Shown here: piece after piece, positions 43,408 to 53,200 of the stretch
How positions within the stretch are numbered: position 1 is the first letter of the stretch
Layout of the letters: the number at the start of each line of letters is the position of its first letter
Assembly: GCA_016716265.1 (NCBI GenBank)
Contig: JADJWQ010000001.1
Span: 1,240,001-1,304,000 of the forward strand
Reading direction: 5' to 3'
Origin: Planctomycetota bacterium
GTDB taxonomy: Bacteria > Planctomycetota > UBA1135 > UBA2386
DNA: 64,000 nt
Made by a program: the position numbers and the translations under genes
The notes under the pieces: model-generated
What the model was told of the DNA's origin: nothing
What the model saw: only the letters and a program-made list of their open reading frames with translations
Databases searched by the model: none

Positions 43408-44709
43408 TCACGGTCCGATCCAGACCGCGAGCCCGTCGCTGCCGGCGAGTGGACCGGACAGCGACACCCACTGGGCGAAGGCACGCGCACCGTTCAGCGC
43501 GGGCAGGGCTGGGACCGGCACCGTCAGCGACGCGGCACCGGCGGCGTCCAGGGTCGTCGGCAGCGTCGCCTCGGCGGACACGAGCAACGGGCAGCCGCCG
43601 GGCATCGGCGCGGGCAACGGCAGCATGCCGAGCTGCAGATCGTCGAGCCCGAGCGCCAGGACCGCGGCGGCTCGCGGTGGGCCACCGCCGACTCCGATCG
43701 CGAACGTCGCGCTGCCGATCGTCGGGGCGCCGCTCCATGTCGCCACGCCTCCACCGCACGAGGAGGCGAACGGCACGACGCGTGCACCCGAGAGCGGAGC
43801 GTGCGCGAAGTCGACCGGGTCACCGGGCAACGGTCCCGCGAGCGTCTGCCAGGTGCCGGACGTCGCTCCGAACACCTGCATGCGGATCAGGTACGGATGC
43901 GCGCGCCCGCCGAGGACGATCGCATCGAGGCCCTCACCGTGCATCGCGACGGTGGCCCCCGCCGGCAGCGGTGGCATGACGCTCAGGGTCCTGAGCTGCG
44001 CGAGGAACTCGAACAGATGCACGCGACCGAGGTCGTCGGTCAGCACCTGCCGGATCGCCCCGGTCGGCAGGTCGTGGACGCCGGTGACGCGCGCCCCGGC
44101 GAGGCCCTGGATCCGCGCGACCGGGAACGTCGGCTGGCCGGTGTCGAGGTCGAGGACCGCGAGCTCGGGCCCGGTCGCCGGTTCGTCGACCAGGATCGCG
44201 TAGCTGCTGAGCGACGGCACCTCCAGCGCGCGGACCGGTCCACCGTTCCACAGCGGACCACCCTGCCCGCTGCCGCGGTCGACGCGGGAGAGGAAGCCAC
44301 CCGTGCCCGCGAGGCTCTCGAAGCCCGCGACCAGGTCGCCGCGCGCCGCGAATGCGAGCTCGCGGATGGTTGCGGACCCGGCGACGAGCCCGCGGTAGCC
44401 GACCAGCGCGCCACCGCGGTAGCGCAGCCGATATGCGGATGAGCCGAGGCCGGCCGAGCTGGCGACCGCGACCGCCACGTCGCCGTTCACCGGATCGACG
44501 GCGACCGCCAACGGTCGCTCGCCATCGAGCGGAAACCCCGGCAGCGCGACGATGACGCCCGTCGCCGGATCGACGTCGTAGAGCCGGGCACGGGGCGTCT
44601 GACCGGGATGGTCCGAGACGACCACGACGTGGCCGGCCGGGATCTGCGCGGGTGTCGCACCCGCGAGCAGACAGATCACTCCGAGACCGAGTCGCACGGC
44701 AGACATCAT
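43408..44709 (-). CDS. Secreted propeller-like protein with the shared C-terminal domain
   Basis: A 433-residue exported protein. Signal peptide MMSAVRLGLGVICLLAGATPAQ. Residues ~25-310 have the strand periodicity of a beta-propeller reading values and positions: HVVVVSDHPGQTPRARLYDVDPATG, PLAVAVDPVNGDVAVAV, IRELAFAARGDLVAGF, YAILVDEPATGPELAVLDLDTGQP. The C-terminal ~120 residues (from ASSCGGGVATWSGAPTIG) match the domain shared with other secreted proteins here: MLPLPAPMPGGCPLLV, LTVPVPALPALNGARAFAQWV. Unrelated in its first part to the FG-GAP protein, but similar in layout to the propeller protein encoded at 39811-40980. Start ATG at 44709 or 44706. Lies between the papain-like lipoprotein gene and the GH127 gene, all on the minus strand. 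Confidence 0.7.
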   Translation of the reverse strand: MMSAVRLGLGVICLLAGATPAQIPAGHVVVVSDHPGQTPRARLYDVDPATGVIVALPGFPLDGERPLAVAVDPVNGDVAVAVASSAGLGSSAYRLRYRGGALVGYRGLVAGSATIRELAFAARGDLVAGFESLAGTGGFLSRVDRGSGQGGPLWNGGPVRALEVPSLSSYAILVDEPATGPELAVLDLDTGQPTFPVARIQGLAGARVTGVHDLPTGAIRQVLTDDLGRVHLFEFLAQLRTLSVMPPLPAGATVAMHGEGLDAIVLGGRAHPYLIRMQVFGATSGTWQTLAGPLPGDPVDFAHAPLSGARVVPFASSCGGGVATWSGAPTIGSATFAIGVGGGPPRAAAVLALGLDDLQLGMLPLPAPMPGGCPLLVSAEATLPTTLDAAGAASLTVPVPALPALNGARAFAQWVSLSGPLAGSDGLAVWIGP

Positions 44710-44757
44710 AACGCCGCGCCACACCTCGGTCCCGCCGACGCACGGGCCCTCGCCGGG

Positions 44758-47196
44758 CTAGTCCAACCTCCACTCGAGCACGCCGCCGGAGAAGCCACTC
44801 TGCAGGCTCGCCTCGATGCGCAGCGCGTCGGTGGTCACGGGCTCGAACGTGACGGTGTTGTAGCGATCGCGCTCGACCCCGTAGCCGGCGCCGGCGAGCG
44901 GTGTGATCGCCTTCCAGTCGCTTCCGTCACGGTAGAGCAGCCGCCAACTCGCGGGCACGCGGCACTGGCCGCGACCGGTGTCGTCGAACCAGTAGACGGC
45001 CGTCGACGTCACGCGCGTCGGCGCCGCGAGGTCGAGCTGGACCCACTCGGTTCCGCCACGGTGGTCCCACCACGTGAGACGCGGCACGTCGTGGTCGATC
45101 GAGCTCGCCGGCTCGACGCCGTCGTTGACCGCGCCGACGTCGTCGCTCCCCCAACAATGCGAGGCACTGGCCCGCGCCGTCGTGGCGACGGTCGGCGGCG
45201 GTGCGACGTCGGCCTTGTCGAGCGAGCGCGGCAGCCATACCGCCATCTCGTTGGCGCCGCGGTGGCACCACGCGTAGTACGGGATCATGGTCAAGCCCGC
45301 TGGCCGGCTCGCCACCGAGCCGTCGTCCGCACGGTACGCCCGCCTCGCCCGACCGGTCAGCACCGTGACTCCGCCGAGCAGCTCGCCGCGCCATGCGGGC
45401 GTCAGCTCATCGCTGTCGTCGAGGCACAGGTCCATCACCCTGCCGTCGTGGTCGGCGCCCTCGACGCAGTAGACGAGCGGACCCCGCTCCACTGCCACCC
45501 GGCCGCGATCCGGCACGACCGCGTCGTGGCACAGCACCCTGCGAACCGGGAGCTCGAAGGCCAACTCGACGACGTCGCCCGCCCGCCACGTTCGGCGCAA
45601 CACTGCGTAGCCGCTCTCGCGCGCGGCATCCGCCGCTTCGCCGTTGACGACGACCCGCATGCTGCCTGCGTTGTCTGATCGGTAGCGGTACAGGTCGCTC
45701 GGCACGGGTCGAGTCAGCCACCCCGGCTCGCGCACCCGCAGCGCGAACACGCCTGCCTGCTCCGGCACCACTGTGATCCGGACGCTGCCCTCCCACGGGT
45801 AGCGAGTCTCCTGCACGAGCTTCACCGATCGTCCGCCGACCTCGACGCGAGCCTCCCCGGCAATGAACAGGTTCACGTAGACCGAGTCGTCACGCGTGGC
45901 GTAGACGTAGCCGGGAATCGAGGGCAGGAACCGCACCACGTTCACCGGACAGCACGAGCAGCCGAACCACGGGCTGCGCTCGAGGCTGCCCTGGTTGAAC
46001 CGGAAGCGCATGTCGCATGCCAACGGGTTGGGATAGAAGAACTCGTCCCCGGAGAGCGACACCCCCGACAGGAACCCGTTGTAGATGATGCGCTCCAGCA
46101 CGTCGATGTACTTGGAGTCGCCGTGCAGCAGGAACATCCGGTGGTTCCACAGCGCCAGCGCGATCGCCGCGCAAGTCTCGTTGTAGGCCCGCAGGTTGTC
46201 GAGCTTGTAGGCACCCGCATAGCCCTCACCGGCACCGTGCTGCCCGACGCTGCCGATGAGGTAGAGCTTGCGGCTGACGACGTCGTTCCAGATGCGGTCG
46301 ATCGCCGCGATGTAATCCCGGTTCCCGGTGATCGCGGCCACGTCCGCGACTCCGGCGTAGAGATAGCCGCCCCGCACCGCGTGGCCGACCGCTTCCTGCT
46401 GGTCGACGACGGGCTCGTGGTCCTGACAGTACGTGCCGTACAGAGCGCTGCGCAGATCCGCGCGCCCGCGCATGTCGATGAAGAACTTCGCCTGCTCGAG
46501 GTACTTCGCGTCACCGGTGGCGCGGTACAGCTTGACCAGTCCGATCTCGATCTCCTCGTGGCCCGGCACGTCGATCCGTTGGCCCGGACGCGGGCCGAAC
46601 ACCCGGCACACGAGGTCGGCATTCCGGATCGCGACCTCGAGGAGCTGTCGCTTGCCCGTCGCCTGCCAGTAGGCGACCGCTGCCTCGTACATGTGGCCGA
46701 CGTTGTACAGCTCGTGCCCGTGCCCGAGGTGTGACCAGCGTCCCCCCGCCTTGCCGGGGAAGTCGTAGCTCGGGTCACCGATCGTGCGCGCGGTATAGAG
46801 GTAGCCGTCCGCCTCCTGGGCTGCCGCGATCTTGCTGATCAGGTCGTCGACGTAGGCCTCGAGCGTCGGATCGGGATGCAGCGCGAGCGTGTAGGCCGCC
46901 CCCTCGATCACCTTGACGACGTCGGAGTCGTTGAAGTAGATGCCCTGGAATCCACCCTCCCGCAATCCACCCGCGACTTCGAAGTTCGCGATGCGGCCGG
47001 TCTCCTCGCACTTGCGGAAGTCGTACCAGACCGTCACCTGCCGATTGGTCTCCAGGCGCTGCCCCCAGAACCCCTCCGCCACCTTCACCGCCGTGAACGG
47101 AACCGGGCGGACCGGGTAGTCGCGTGCCTGCGCTCCGACCGGCATCGCCATGCTGGCGGCAGCGATCACGAGGGCGACCGTGCTCGAGTGTTGCAT
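44758..47196 (-). CDS. Glycoside hydrolase family 127 (beta-L-arabinofuranosidase type), exported
   Basis: An 812-residue exported enzyme with a signal peptide (MQHSSTVALVIAAASMAMPVGAQA). The GH127 core spans residues ~35-640. Compared with the Bifidobacterium enzyme HypBA1, all key residues are present with the same spacing: acid/base Glu324 in GAGEGY, zinc ligands Glu340 and Cys342 in NETC, and Cys413, Cys415 (nucleophile) and Cys416 in FGCSCCPVN. GH127 enzymes release L-arabinofuranose; some remove other sugars. A C-terminal F5/8-type-C-like sugar-binding module fills ~665-812 (ASASHCWGSDDVGAVNDG, EWVQLDLAAPTRVTSTAVYWFDD). The ATG at 47196 starts the signal. Divergent from the Gfo/Idh oxidoreductase gene, with 161 bases between. 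Confidence 0.9.
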   Translation of the reverse strand: MQHSSTVALVIAAASMAMPVGAQARDYPVRPVPFTAVKVAEGFWGQRLETNRQVTVWYDFRKCEETGRIANFEVAGGLREGGFQGIYFNDSDVVKVIEGAAYTLALHPDPTLEAYVDDLISKIAAAQEADGYLYTARTIGDPSYDFPGKAGGRWSHLGHGHELYNVGHMYEAAVAYWQATGKRQLLEVAIRNADLVCRVFGPRPGQRIDVPGHEEIEIGLVKLYRATGDAKYLEQAKFFIDMRGRADLRSALYGTYCQDHEPVVDQQEAVGHAVRGGYLYAGVADVAAITGNRDYIAAIDRIWNDVVSRKLYLIGSVGQHGAGEGYAGAYKLDNLRAYNETCAAIALALWNHRMFLLHGDSKYIDVLERIIYNGFLSGVSLSGDEFFYPNPLACDMRFRFNQGSLERSPWFGCSCCPVNVVRFLPSIPGYVYATRDDSVYVNLFIAGEARVEVGGRSVKLVQETRYPWEGSVRITVVPEQAGVFALRVREPGWLTRPVPSDLYRYRSDNAGSMRVVVNGEAADAARESGYAVLRRTWRAGDVVELAFELPVRRVLCHDAVVPDRGRVAVERGPLVYCVEGADHDGRVMDLCLDDSDELTPAWRGELLGGVTVLTGRARRAYRADDGSVASRPAGLTMIPYYAWCHRGANEMAVWLPRSLDKADVAPPPTVATTARASASHCWGSDDVGAVNDGVEPASSIDHDVPRLTWWDHRGGTEWVQLDLAAPTRVTSTAVYWFDDTGRGQCRVPASWRLLYRDGSDWKAITPLAGAGYGVERDRYNTVTFEPVTTDALRIEASLQSGFSGGVLEWRLD

Positions 47197-47357
47197 CCGA
47201 ATGACGTAACCGTAGGACTGGCGAGTAGCGATCCCGCCTCGAGACCGCCGGCCCACGATCGGTGGGGTACGGATCCTCGTCAAGTCGTCTCGTTCGGCCG
47301 CTCGGTTCGAGCCGGGATCCGTCGCGAGACCGCACCTGCCACCCGGGAGCCGAGACG

Positions 47358-48791
47358 ATGTCCCCCAAGAACCAGCACCCGAACACTCGAGACACGCGCC
47401 GTGACTTCCTGAAGAAGTCTGCCACCGCGGCGGCCGGCTTCACGGTCCTGCCCGCGTATCTCGTCACCGGTACCCGCACCGAAGATGGCAGGTTGCCGCC
47501 GAGCAAGCGGATCAACCTGGCCGCCATCGGCGTGGGCGGGCGGGCTTCGCGCGTCGTCCCCGAGCTCTGCACCGGCGGCAAGGCCGAGCCGGTGGCGTTC
47601 TGCGACGTCGACTTCGCCGCCGCACGGGTCGAGGACAACCTGAAGCGGTTCCCCGGCGTTCGGCAGTTCAAGGACTTCCGCGTGATGCTCGAGGAGATGG
47701 GCAAGGACGTCGATGCCGTGTGCGTCGCGACGCCCGACCACACGCACTTCCCGGCGACGGTGCTCGCCATGTCGATGGGCAAGCACGTCTACGTCGAGAA
47801 GCCGCTGACCCATTCGTACCGCGAGGCGGACCTGCTGATGCGGGCGGAACGGAAATTCGGGGTGGTCACCCAGATGGGCAACCAGGGTCACACCTCGGGC
47901 GCAGCGGTCCAGTTCCGCCAGCTGGTCGAGCGCGGGGTGGTGCGTGGTATCACCCGGGTCGAGGCATGGAAGGACGCGAACATGTTCTTCATGGACGCCG
48001 AGAAGAGGTTCTCGGAGGACCCGAAGGAGGAGCCGATCCCCGCGACCCTGGACTGGGATCTGTGGTGCGGGCCGGCGGAGCGGAAGCCGTTCAGCTCGAA
48101 GTACCATCCGTTCGACTGGCGAGCGTTCTGGCCCTACGGGAACGGCATGCTCGGGGACTGGGGCGCGCACATCATCGACTTCGTGCACGACTTCCTGCAG
48201 CTGGGCCAGCCGACGAAGATCGTGCCGCTCCGGATCGACGACCCCAATGAAGTTCTGTTCCCGCTCAGCACGCACCTCGCGATGAGCTTCCCGAGTCGCG
48301 GTGAGCACCCGGCACTGGAGCTGATCTGGCGCGACGGCGCCGATTGCCGTCCACAGATCCCGGAGCAGTTCCACGACGAGCAGCCGGACGGCAGCCTGAA
48401 GGCACCCGATCTGGGTGGCGCCGGCACGGTCCTGTATCGCGCGGACGGGAAGCTCGCCATCACCCGCGGATCGCACTCCGGCAGGTCGAGCGTGATCCCA
48501 AAGGCCCGGACCGAGGAATACGCGGAGGCGCTGCAGGTCACCAACCCGAGCCTCGGCCATGCAGCCAGCTTCACCGCCGCGTGCATGGGCGAGGGTGAGA
48601 CGCTCTCGCCGTTCCGCATCGGTGGCGAGCTGACCAAGACCCTGATGCTCGGCATCATCTGCCAGCGCCTGAAAGAGGGGCTGGAGTTCGACCGCGAGAC
48701 CGAGCGCTTCGTCGGCAACAGGCAGGCCAACGCCCTGCTGGACGGCCCCCCTCCGCGACGCGGCTGGGAGGAGTTCTACACGATGGTGTGA
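47358..48791 (+). CDS. Tat-exported Gfo/Idh/MocA oxidoreductase
   Basis: A 477-residue NAD(P)-dependent oxidoreductase with a twin-arginine signal (RRDFLKKSATAAAGFTVLP), so it is exported folded with its cofactor. Rossmann fold: INLAAIGVGGRASRVV; the VCVATPDHTHFPATVLAM and VYVEKPLTHS motif with the conserved Lys; the C-terminal GFO domain follows (FRQLVERGVVRGITRVEAW, GMLGDWGAHIIDF). Members of this exported group act on oligosaccharides or sugar ethers; some cleave glycosides by oxidation-elimination. GGAG precedes the ATG at 47358. Placed head to head with the GH127 gene and tail to tail with the next gene, it is likely part of the same carbohydrate locus. Exact reaction unknown. Confidence 0.88.
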   Translation: MSPKNQHPNTRDTRRDFLKKSATAAAGFTVLPAYLVTGTRTEDGRLPPSKRINLAAIGVGGRASRVVPELCTGGKAEPVAFCDVDFAAARVEDNLKRFPGVRQFKDFRVMLEEMGKDVDAVCVATPDHTHFPATVLAMSMGKHVYVEKPLTHSYREADLLMRAERKFGVVTQMGNQGHTSGAAVQFRQLVERGVVRGITRVEAWKDANMFFMDAEKRFSEDPKEEPIPATLDWDLWCGPAERKPFSSKYHPFDWRAFWPYGNGMLGDWGAHIIDFVHDFLQLGQPTKIVPLRIDDPNEVLFPLSTHLAMSFPSRGEHPALELIWRDGADCRPQIPEQFHDEQPDGSLKAPDLGGAGTVLYRADGKLAITRGSHSGRSSVIPKARTEEYAEALQVTNPSLGHAASFTAACMGEGETLSPFRIGGELTKTLMLGIICQRLKEGLEFDRETERFVGNRQANALLDGPPPRRGWEEFYTMV

Positions 48792-48831
48792 TCGGGGCGC
48801 CTCGCGCGCTCCGAACCGGGCGTCGTCGGGA

Positions 48832-50217
48832 TCAACCCAGCTCCGGATACCTGTCGAGGATGATCCTCCGGTCCTCGTCGGGCAGTTCGCTCAGCGGAGT
48901 CGGGCGATCCTGCGGCCGGATGCCCTTCTGATTGAGCCGGTTCATCAGGCTCCAGTTGCGCCCGGGCTCCCGGGGTTCCGCGGCCGCGAGGTCGTAGCGG
49001 GTGAAATCGATCACCCGCTCGGGCTGGTCCAGCTGCCAGTTCCGGAGCAGCGCCAGGCGGAAGCGCTCGTTCATGAACCAGCGGATCTCGAGTTCGGCAT
49101 CCGATCCGCCGATCCCGGTGCCGCGCTGCCGGAACCGGTAGTCGAGACCGTCGTTCGACCGGTGGGCTCTCCGCCACGCCTCGCCGAAGTCACCCAGCAG
49201 CAGGCACTCGGCCGCTGGCCAGCGCTCCCTGATCGCACGCGTCCAGGCGGTCAGGATCTCGAGGTGACCGACCTGCGGGACCAACGAGATCTCCCAGCAA
49301 TTGGTGACCCACGCCCACCGATTGAGCTCGAACCCCGTGTCGAAGTGGACGGCGGTGGTCGCGAGCATCTGCTGCAGCCCGACCTCGGGCCCGAAGCGCC
49401 CGATGGTCTCGATCGGTCCGACGCCCATCCGGCTGTACTTGCGGGCTCTCCAGGTCTCTTCGCCACCGGGCCGACGGGCGGCCAGGAAGTCCATCGTCCA
49501 GCCGTCGAGATTGACGCAATCGACGAGGTCGCGGGCGGACTGGGCGGGCTTGCAGAAGTGCTCGGCGGACGGGTAGTAGGGATAGCAGATCGACCCCTCG
49601 CCGTCCTGGTTGTCCACCGCGTACTGGCTCCAGATGTTGCCCTGGCACACGTGGATGCCCTCTACCTCCGCGAGGTAGCGCTGATTGTCCGCCGCGAGGA
49701 AGCCGGCGATCACGCTCTTCGGACGGAAGCCGCCACCCATGATCGCGGACACACGGGCGAGGCCGTCGTGCAGGTCCCGATCGACCTGCTCCCTCGTGTT
49801 GTAGGCGTTCGCGAAGAAGGCGCCCGGGATGAACGTGACGTCATCCCCGTAGCGGTCGTGGAACTCCTGCGCGAGCTCGCGCAGGATCGCGTATCGCTCC
49901 CGCTCATCGTGCAGCGCGCGCCAGCTGAACGCCCAGGTCATCGGCGCCCCGGGCCAGCCGTCGGCGAGGGCCTGGCGCAGGGCGCGGACGTTCTCCGGCG
50001 TGTGCCGGTCGTACTCGTCGAACCCCTCGTTGCGGGTCCGCGTGACCTCGATCTGGTTGACGCGGATGACCGAGTTGAAGGTCAGGATGCGCCGGCCGGC
50101 GAGCGCGTCGGTCGGGCCCGTCGGCTCCTCGGCCGGATCCCGGTACGCGCAGGCCGGGTCGGCTGCGTTCAACAGAACGGCCCCCGCGGCACCGCGCAGA
50201 AAGTCACGTCTCCTCAT
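48832..50217 (-). CDS. Tat-exported protein of unknown family (DUF3863-like), carbohydrate locus
   Basis: A 461-residue exported protein with a Tat signal (MRRRDFLRGAAGAVLL). The mature part begins RILTFNSVIRVNQIEVTR and continues with TWAFSWRALHDERERYAILRE, DVTFIPGAFFANAYNTREQ, VDCVNLDGWTMDFLAARR and NRWAWVTNCWEISLV. I recall DUF3863 as having this TFNSVIRVNQIEV start, but I cannot check it. The abundance of Trp/His/Asp in strand-loop positions suggests a TIM-barrel or deacetylase-like enzyme. The ATG at 50217 is the only start that gives a Tat signal. Its stop-start gap to the upstream GH106 gene is 55 bases on the same strand, so both are one transcript. Substrate unknown; likely acts on the same glycan as its neighbours. 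Confidence 0.72.
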   Translation of the reverse strand: MRRRDFLRGAAGAVLLNAADPACAYRDPAEEPTGPTDALAGRRILTFNSVIRVNQIEVTRTRNEGFDEYDRHTPENVRALRQALADGWPGAPMTWAFSWRALHDERERYAILRELAQEFHDRYGDDVTFIPGAFFANAYNTREQVDRDLHDGLARVSAIMGGGFRPKSVIAGFLAADNQRYLAEVEGIHVCQGNIWSQYAVDNQDGEGSICYPYYPSAEHFCKPAQSARDLVDCVNLDGWTMDFLAARRPGGEETWRARKYSRMGVGPIETIGRFGPEVGLQQMLATTAVHFDTGFELNRWAWVTNCWEISLVPQVGHLEILTAWTRAIRERWPAAECLLLGDFGEAWRRAHRSNDGLDYRFRQRGTGIGGSDAELEIRWFMNERFRLALLRNWQLDQPERVIDFTRYDLAAAEPREPGRNWSLMNRLNQKGIRPQDRPTPLSELPDEDRRIILDRYPELG

Positions 50218-50272
50218 TGGACCGTGATTCCTCCGTTCATTGTCGACGTGCCCGTTGGATCCGCACGCTCGT

Positions 50273-53200
50273 TCACCTGACAGGGTCGTCCTCACCGCGC
50301 TCGAGTCGGACTGGACCGAGGAGTCCGGACTCGAGGAGTGGCGTGTTCGGGGTGAAGGGACGGCGGATGTTCGTCCGCGTGATCCGGTCCTCCGGCGGCA
50401 GGGTCGAGTCGCCCACCAGTCGATTGTGCCAGGTGTTCGCGACCTCGCACTGCAGCTCGTTGTCGCCGGGCCGCAGCCGGTCGGTCACGTCGATCGCGTA
50501 AGGCGGCTTCCACACGATGCCGAGGACCTCGCCGTTCAGGGTGACCCTGGCGACGCCGGCCAGCCGACCGAGGTCGAGTCGCACGCGCACGTCGCTCACG
50601 AGCAGGTCGGCGGGCGGGGTGAAGCGAGCGCTGTAGGTCGCGATGCCGGAGAAGTGGCGAATGCCCTCGTCGACGTGCTCGCTCCAGGACCTCAGCGCGG
50701 AAAGCTCTACCTCCTCCGGCGCGCCTCGCCCAGCCGGGAAGCGGACGCGCCACGGGCCGGGGATCTCGACACCCGCTCGCGCGGGCGCGCGCAGTTCGTC
50801 CGTCGCCGGGTCGTGCGCGACGCCCGACGAGACGCCGTGGACCCTCACCTGCGGGATCAGCTTGCCTTCGGCGTCGAAGAACGCGACGCGGTTCAGCCCG
50901 ACGTAGTCGGTTCGTCCCGACCAGTCGTCACCGTGGTTCGAGACGACGTCGAAGCGCACGAACCGCACACCTGCCGCAGGAAGGGGGACCCGCTGCTCGC
51001 AGTCGCGCTCGCCGATCGACGGGGCGCAACGGAGCTCGACGCGACCGAGGGGGTCGAACGCCTCGCCGTCGGCGGCGACGGACACGTCCATCTCGCGAAT
51101 GCCCCGCGTCAGCAGCCCGCGCACCTGGTCCTGGAAGTTCGAGATCTCGGCGTGGCCCAGGTCGACCGGCGCGCCGAGGTCGTAGACGACGAATTCCCCC
51201 GCCGGCGGCCCTTCGCCGGCGGACAGCCAGGCGGGCCCGTTCGGCGCGTCGCCGTGCGCGACGTCGGGAGCTCCGCGGGGCGCTCGGGGCAGCCGCGTGC
51301 TCGTCCACGGCGCCGGCACGGGAGCGCCCGGTTCGCTCCGGAACACGACGAACATGGAGCCTCCGGGCGGGAGGCGCAGCGGGACGCGGGTCTGCTCGCC
51401 TTCGATGCGGTAGGCTCGCTGGGGAACACGTGCGCCGTCCGACGGATCCCAGAGCTCCGGTCGCCGGCCGCGGACCCGGAACAGGGCCTCGACCTCCTCC
51501 CACCGCTCATTGTCATTGACGACGAAGAAGATCTCGACGTCTCCCACGCTCCGGTGCACGTAGCTCAGGCGCGTCCGCGGATCGCCGCCGGTCCACGTGA
51601 GGTCCGGCGGCAGCCCGGCGAGCACGTCGAGCACGGTCCGACCCTGGACGATGCGTCCGCTGCCGACCCGATGCTCGGTCACCCGGACCCCGTCGATCCC
51701 GTCCCAGAGCTCGTCGGCGAGCGCGCGCACCTCGGCATCTCTCGCAGCCTGGTCCGCGAGGCCGCTCGCGCGGACCGGCCGCGGTCCGAGGACCGTGGCC
51801 CCGGCGCGCACCAGCTCGCGAATGCTGCGCAGCGCGACCGGGTCGATCGAGTCGCTGTCGGGGAGCACGAGCAGCGCGTAGCTGACGCCGTGGGGCAGCA
51901 CGATCCGCCCGTCACGGACGCTCGTCGAACCGGTCAACACGCGCACGTCGACCACGTCGTAGTCGTAGCCGGCACCGCGCAGTCCCGGCTGCCATTCGAC
52001 GGCGAGCGGGTGGAAGGACGGCGCGCCGTCGCCCTCGTAGAAGCACACGTCCGCGACCGGCAGCCCCTCCTGCAGCAGGAACGAGCACCGCGAGAGGTAG
52101 TCGATGAACGGCCCCGCCATCGACCACCACACGAGGTTCGGGCCGATGTGCGTGCCGGCGTGGTAGGCGTAGCCGGGGAGTCCGCGCTCCGCCGCGCCGT
52201 GCGTCGCCGTATGGAACGTGACGTGGTTCAGCCCATCGACGAACGCCTGGTCGGCGACGAGCTTCAGGTAGTACGGCAGATCGCGCCAGTGCCGCCACGA
52301 CGTGAACGACTCCGCATCGACGATCGTGCGGCCGTAGGTGTGCGCGGCGCAGGCGATCTGCTTGACGTTGAACATGCTGCGCTGCTTGGCCCAGAACTCG
52401 CCGCGCATCAGGCTGACCGCACCGAGCGCGCCCAACGCATCGACCGGGCAGCTGTTCCAGATCGGTGGACCGGGCCCGCCCGCCTCGGCGGCGAGCAGCA
52501 GACCCCGCTCGCGCAGCAGCGCGTCGCCGAGCCGATAGTGGTTCTCGATCATCAGGTCGCTGACGAGCCGCGTCCAATCGTGGAGGAACCGCTCACCGCT
52601 TTCCCCGGCGCGCTCGGGCTCGAGGAGCAGCGACAGCCAGCGACGCGCGTCGTACCCGTAGCGGGCGCTGAACTCGTCGAGGATGTCCTCGGTCCAGGCA
52701 CTCAGGCGCCCGCATTCGAGCTCGAGGCTGTCCACCTCGAGGTACCGGAGCGCCGAGTCGGCGAGCGGACCGAGTGCGCCCTCCAGCCGGTCGAGTACGT
52801 GCGTGAAGTACGCGCGGGTGTCGTCCGCGTCGAAGAAGTCGATCTGCAGGCCGTCCGCACGGGGGCTCGGCACGATCAGCCGCTGCCCGGTGTTCGCGAA
52901 CACGAACCACCGGATCGTCCAATCGCCCTCCGGTGCATCCCAGCGCAGCCGGCCACCCTCGTCGATGCTCGCGGTCAGGTCGACGACGCGCTCGGGCAGG
53001 AGGACCTCGGCGTCGGCCGTGGGCGACGCCTGGACTGCGACCGTCCGCCAGTAGGCCGGCCGGCCGTCCAAGCCGCGCGGACAATGCTCGGGAACCTCCG
53101 GGAACGCCAGCTCCACGTCGAGCGTCGCCGGCCCCCGCACCTCCTGCGTGGACGCGTAGAGCCCCAGCCCCGCGCGCTCGGGTTCCACCCAGGTGCCGCC

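Noticed and set aside
41296..44442. Open frame of over 1000 codons opposite the papain-like and propeller genes
   Set aside because: It spans two genes in antisense and shows no domain or signal.
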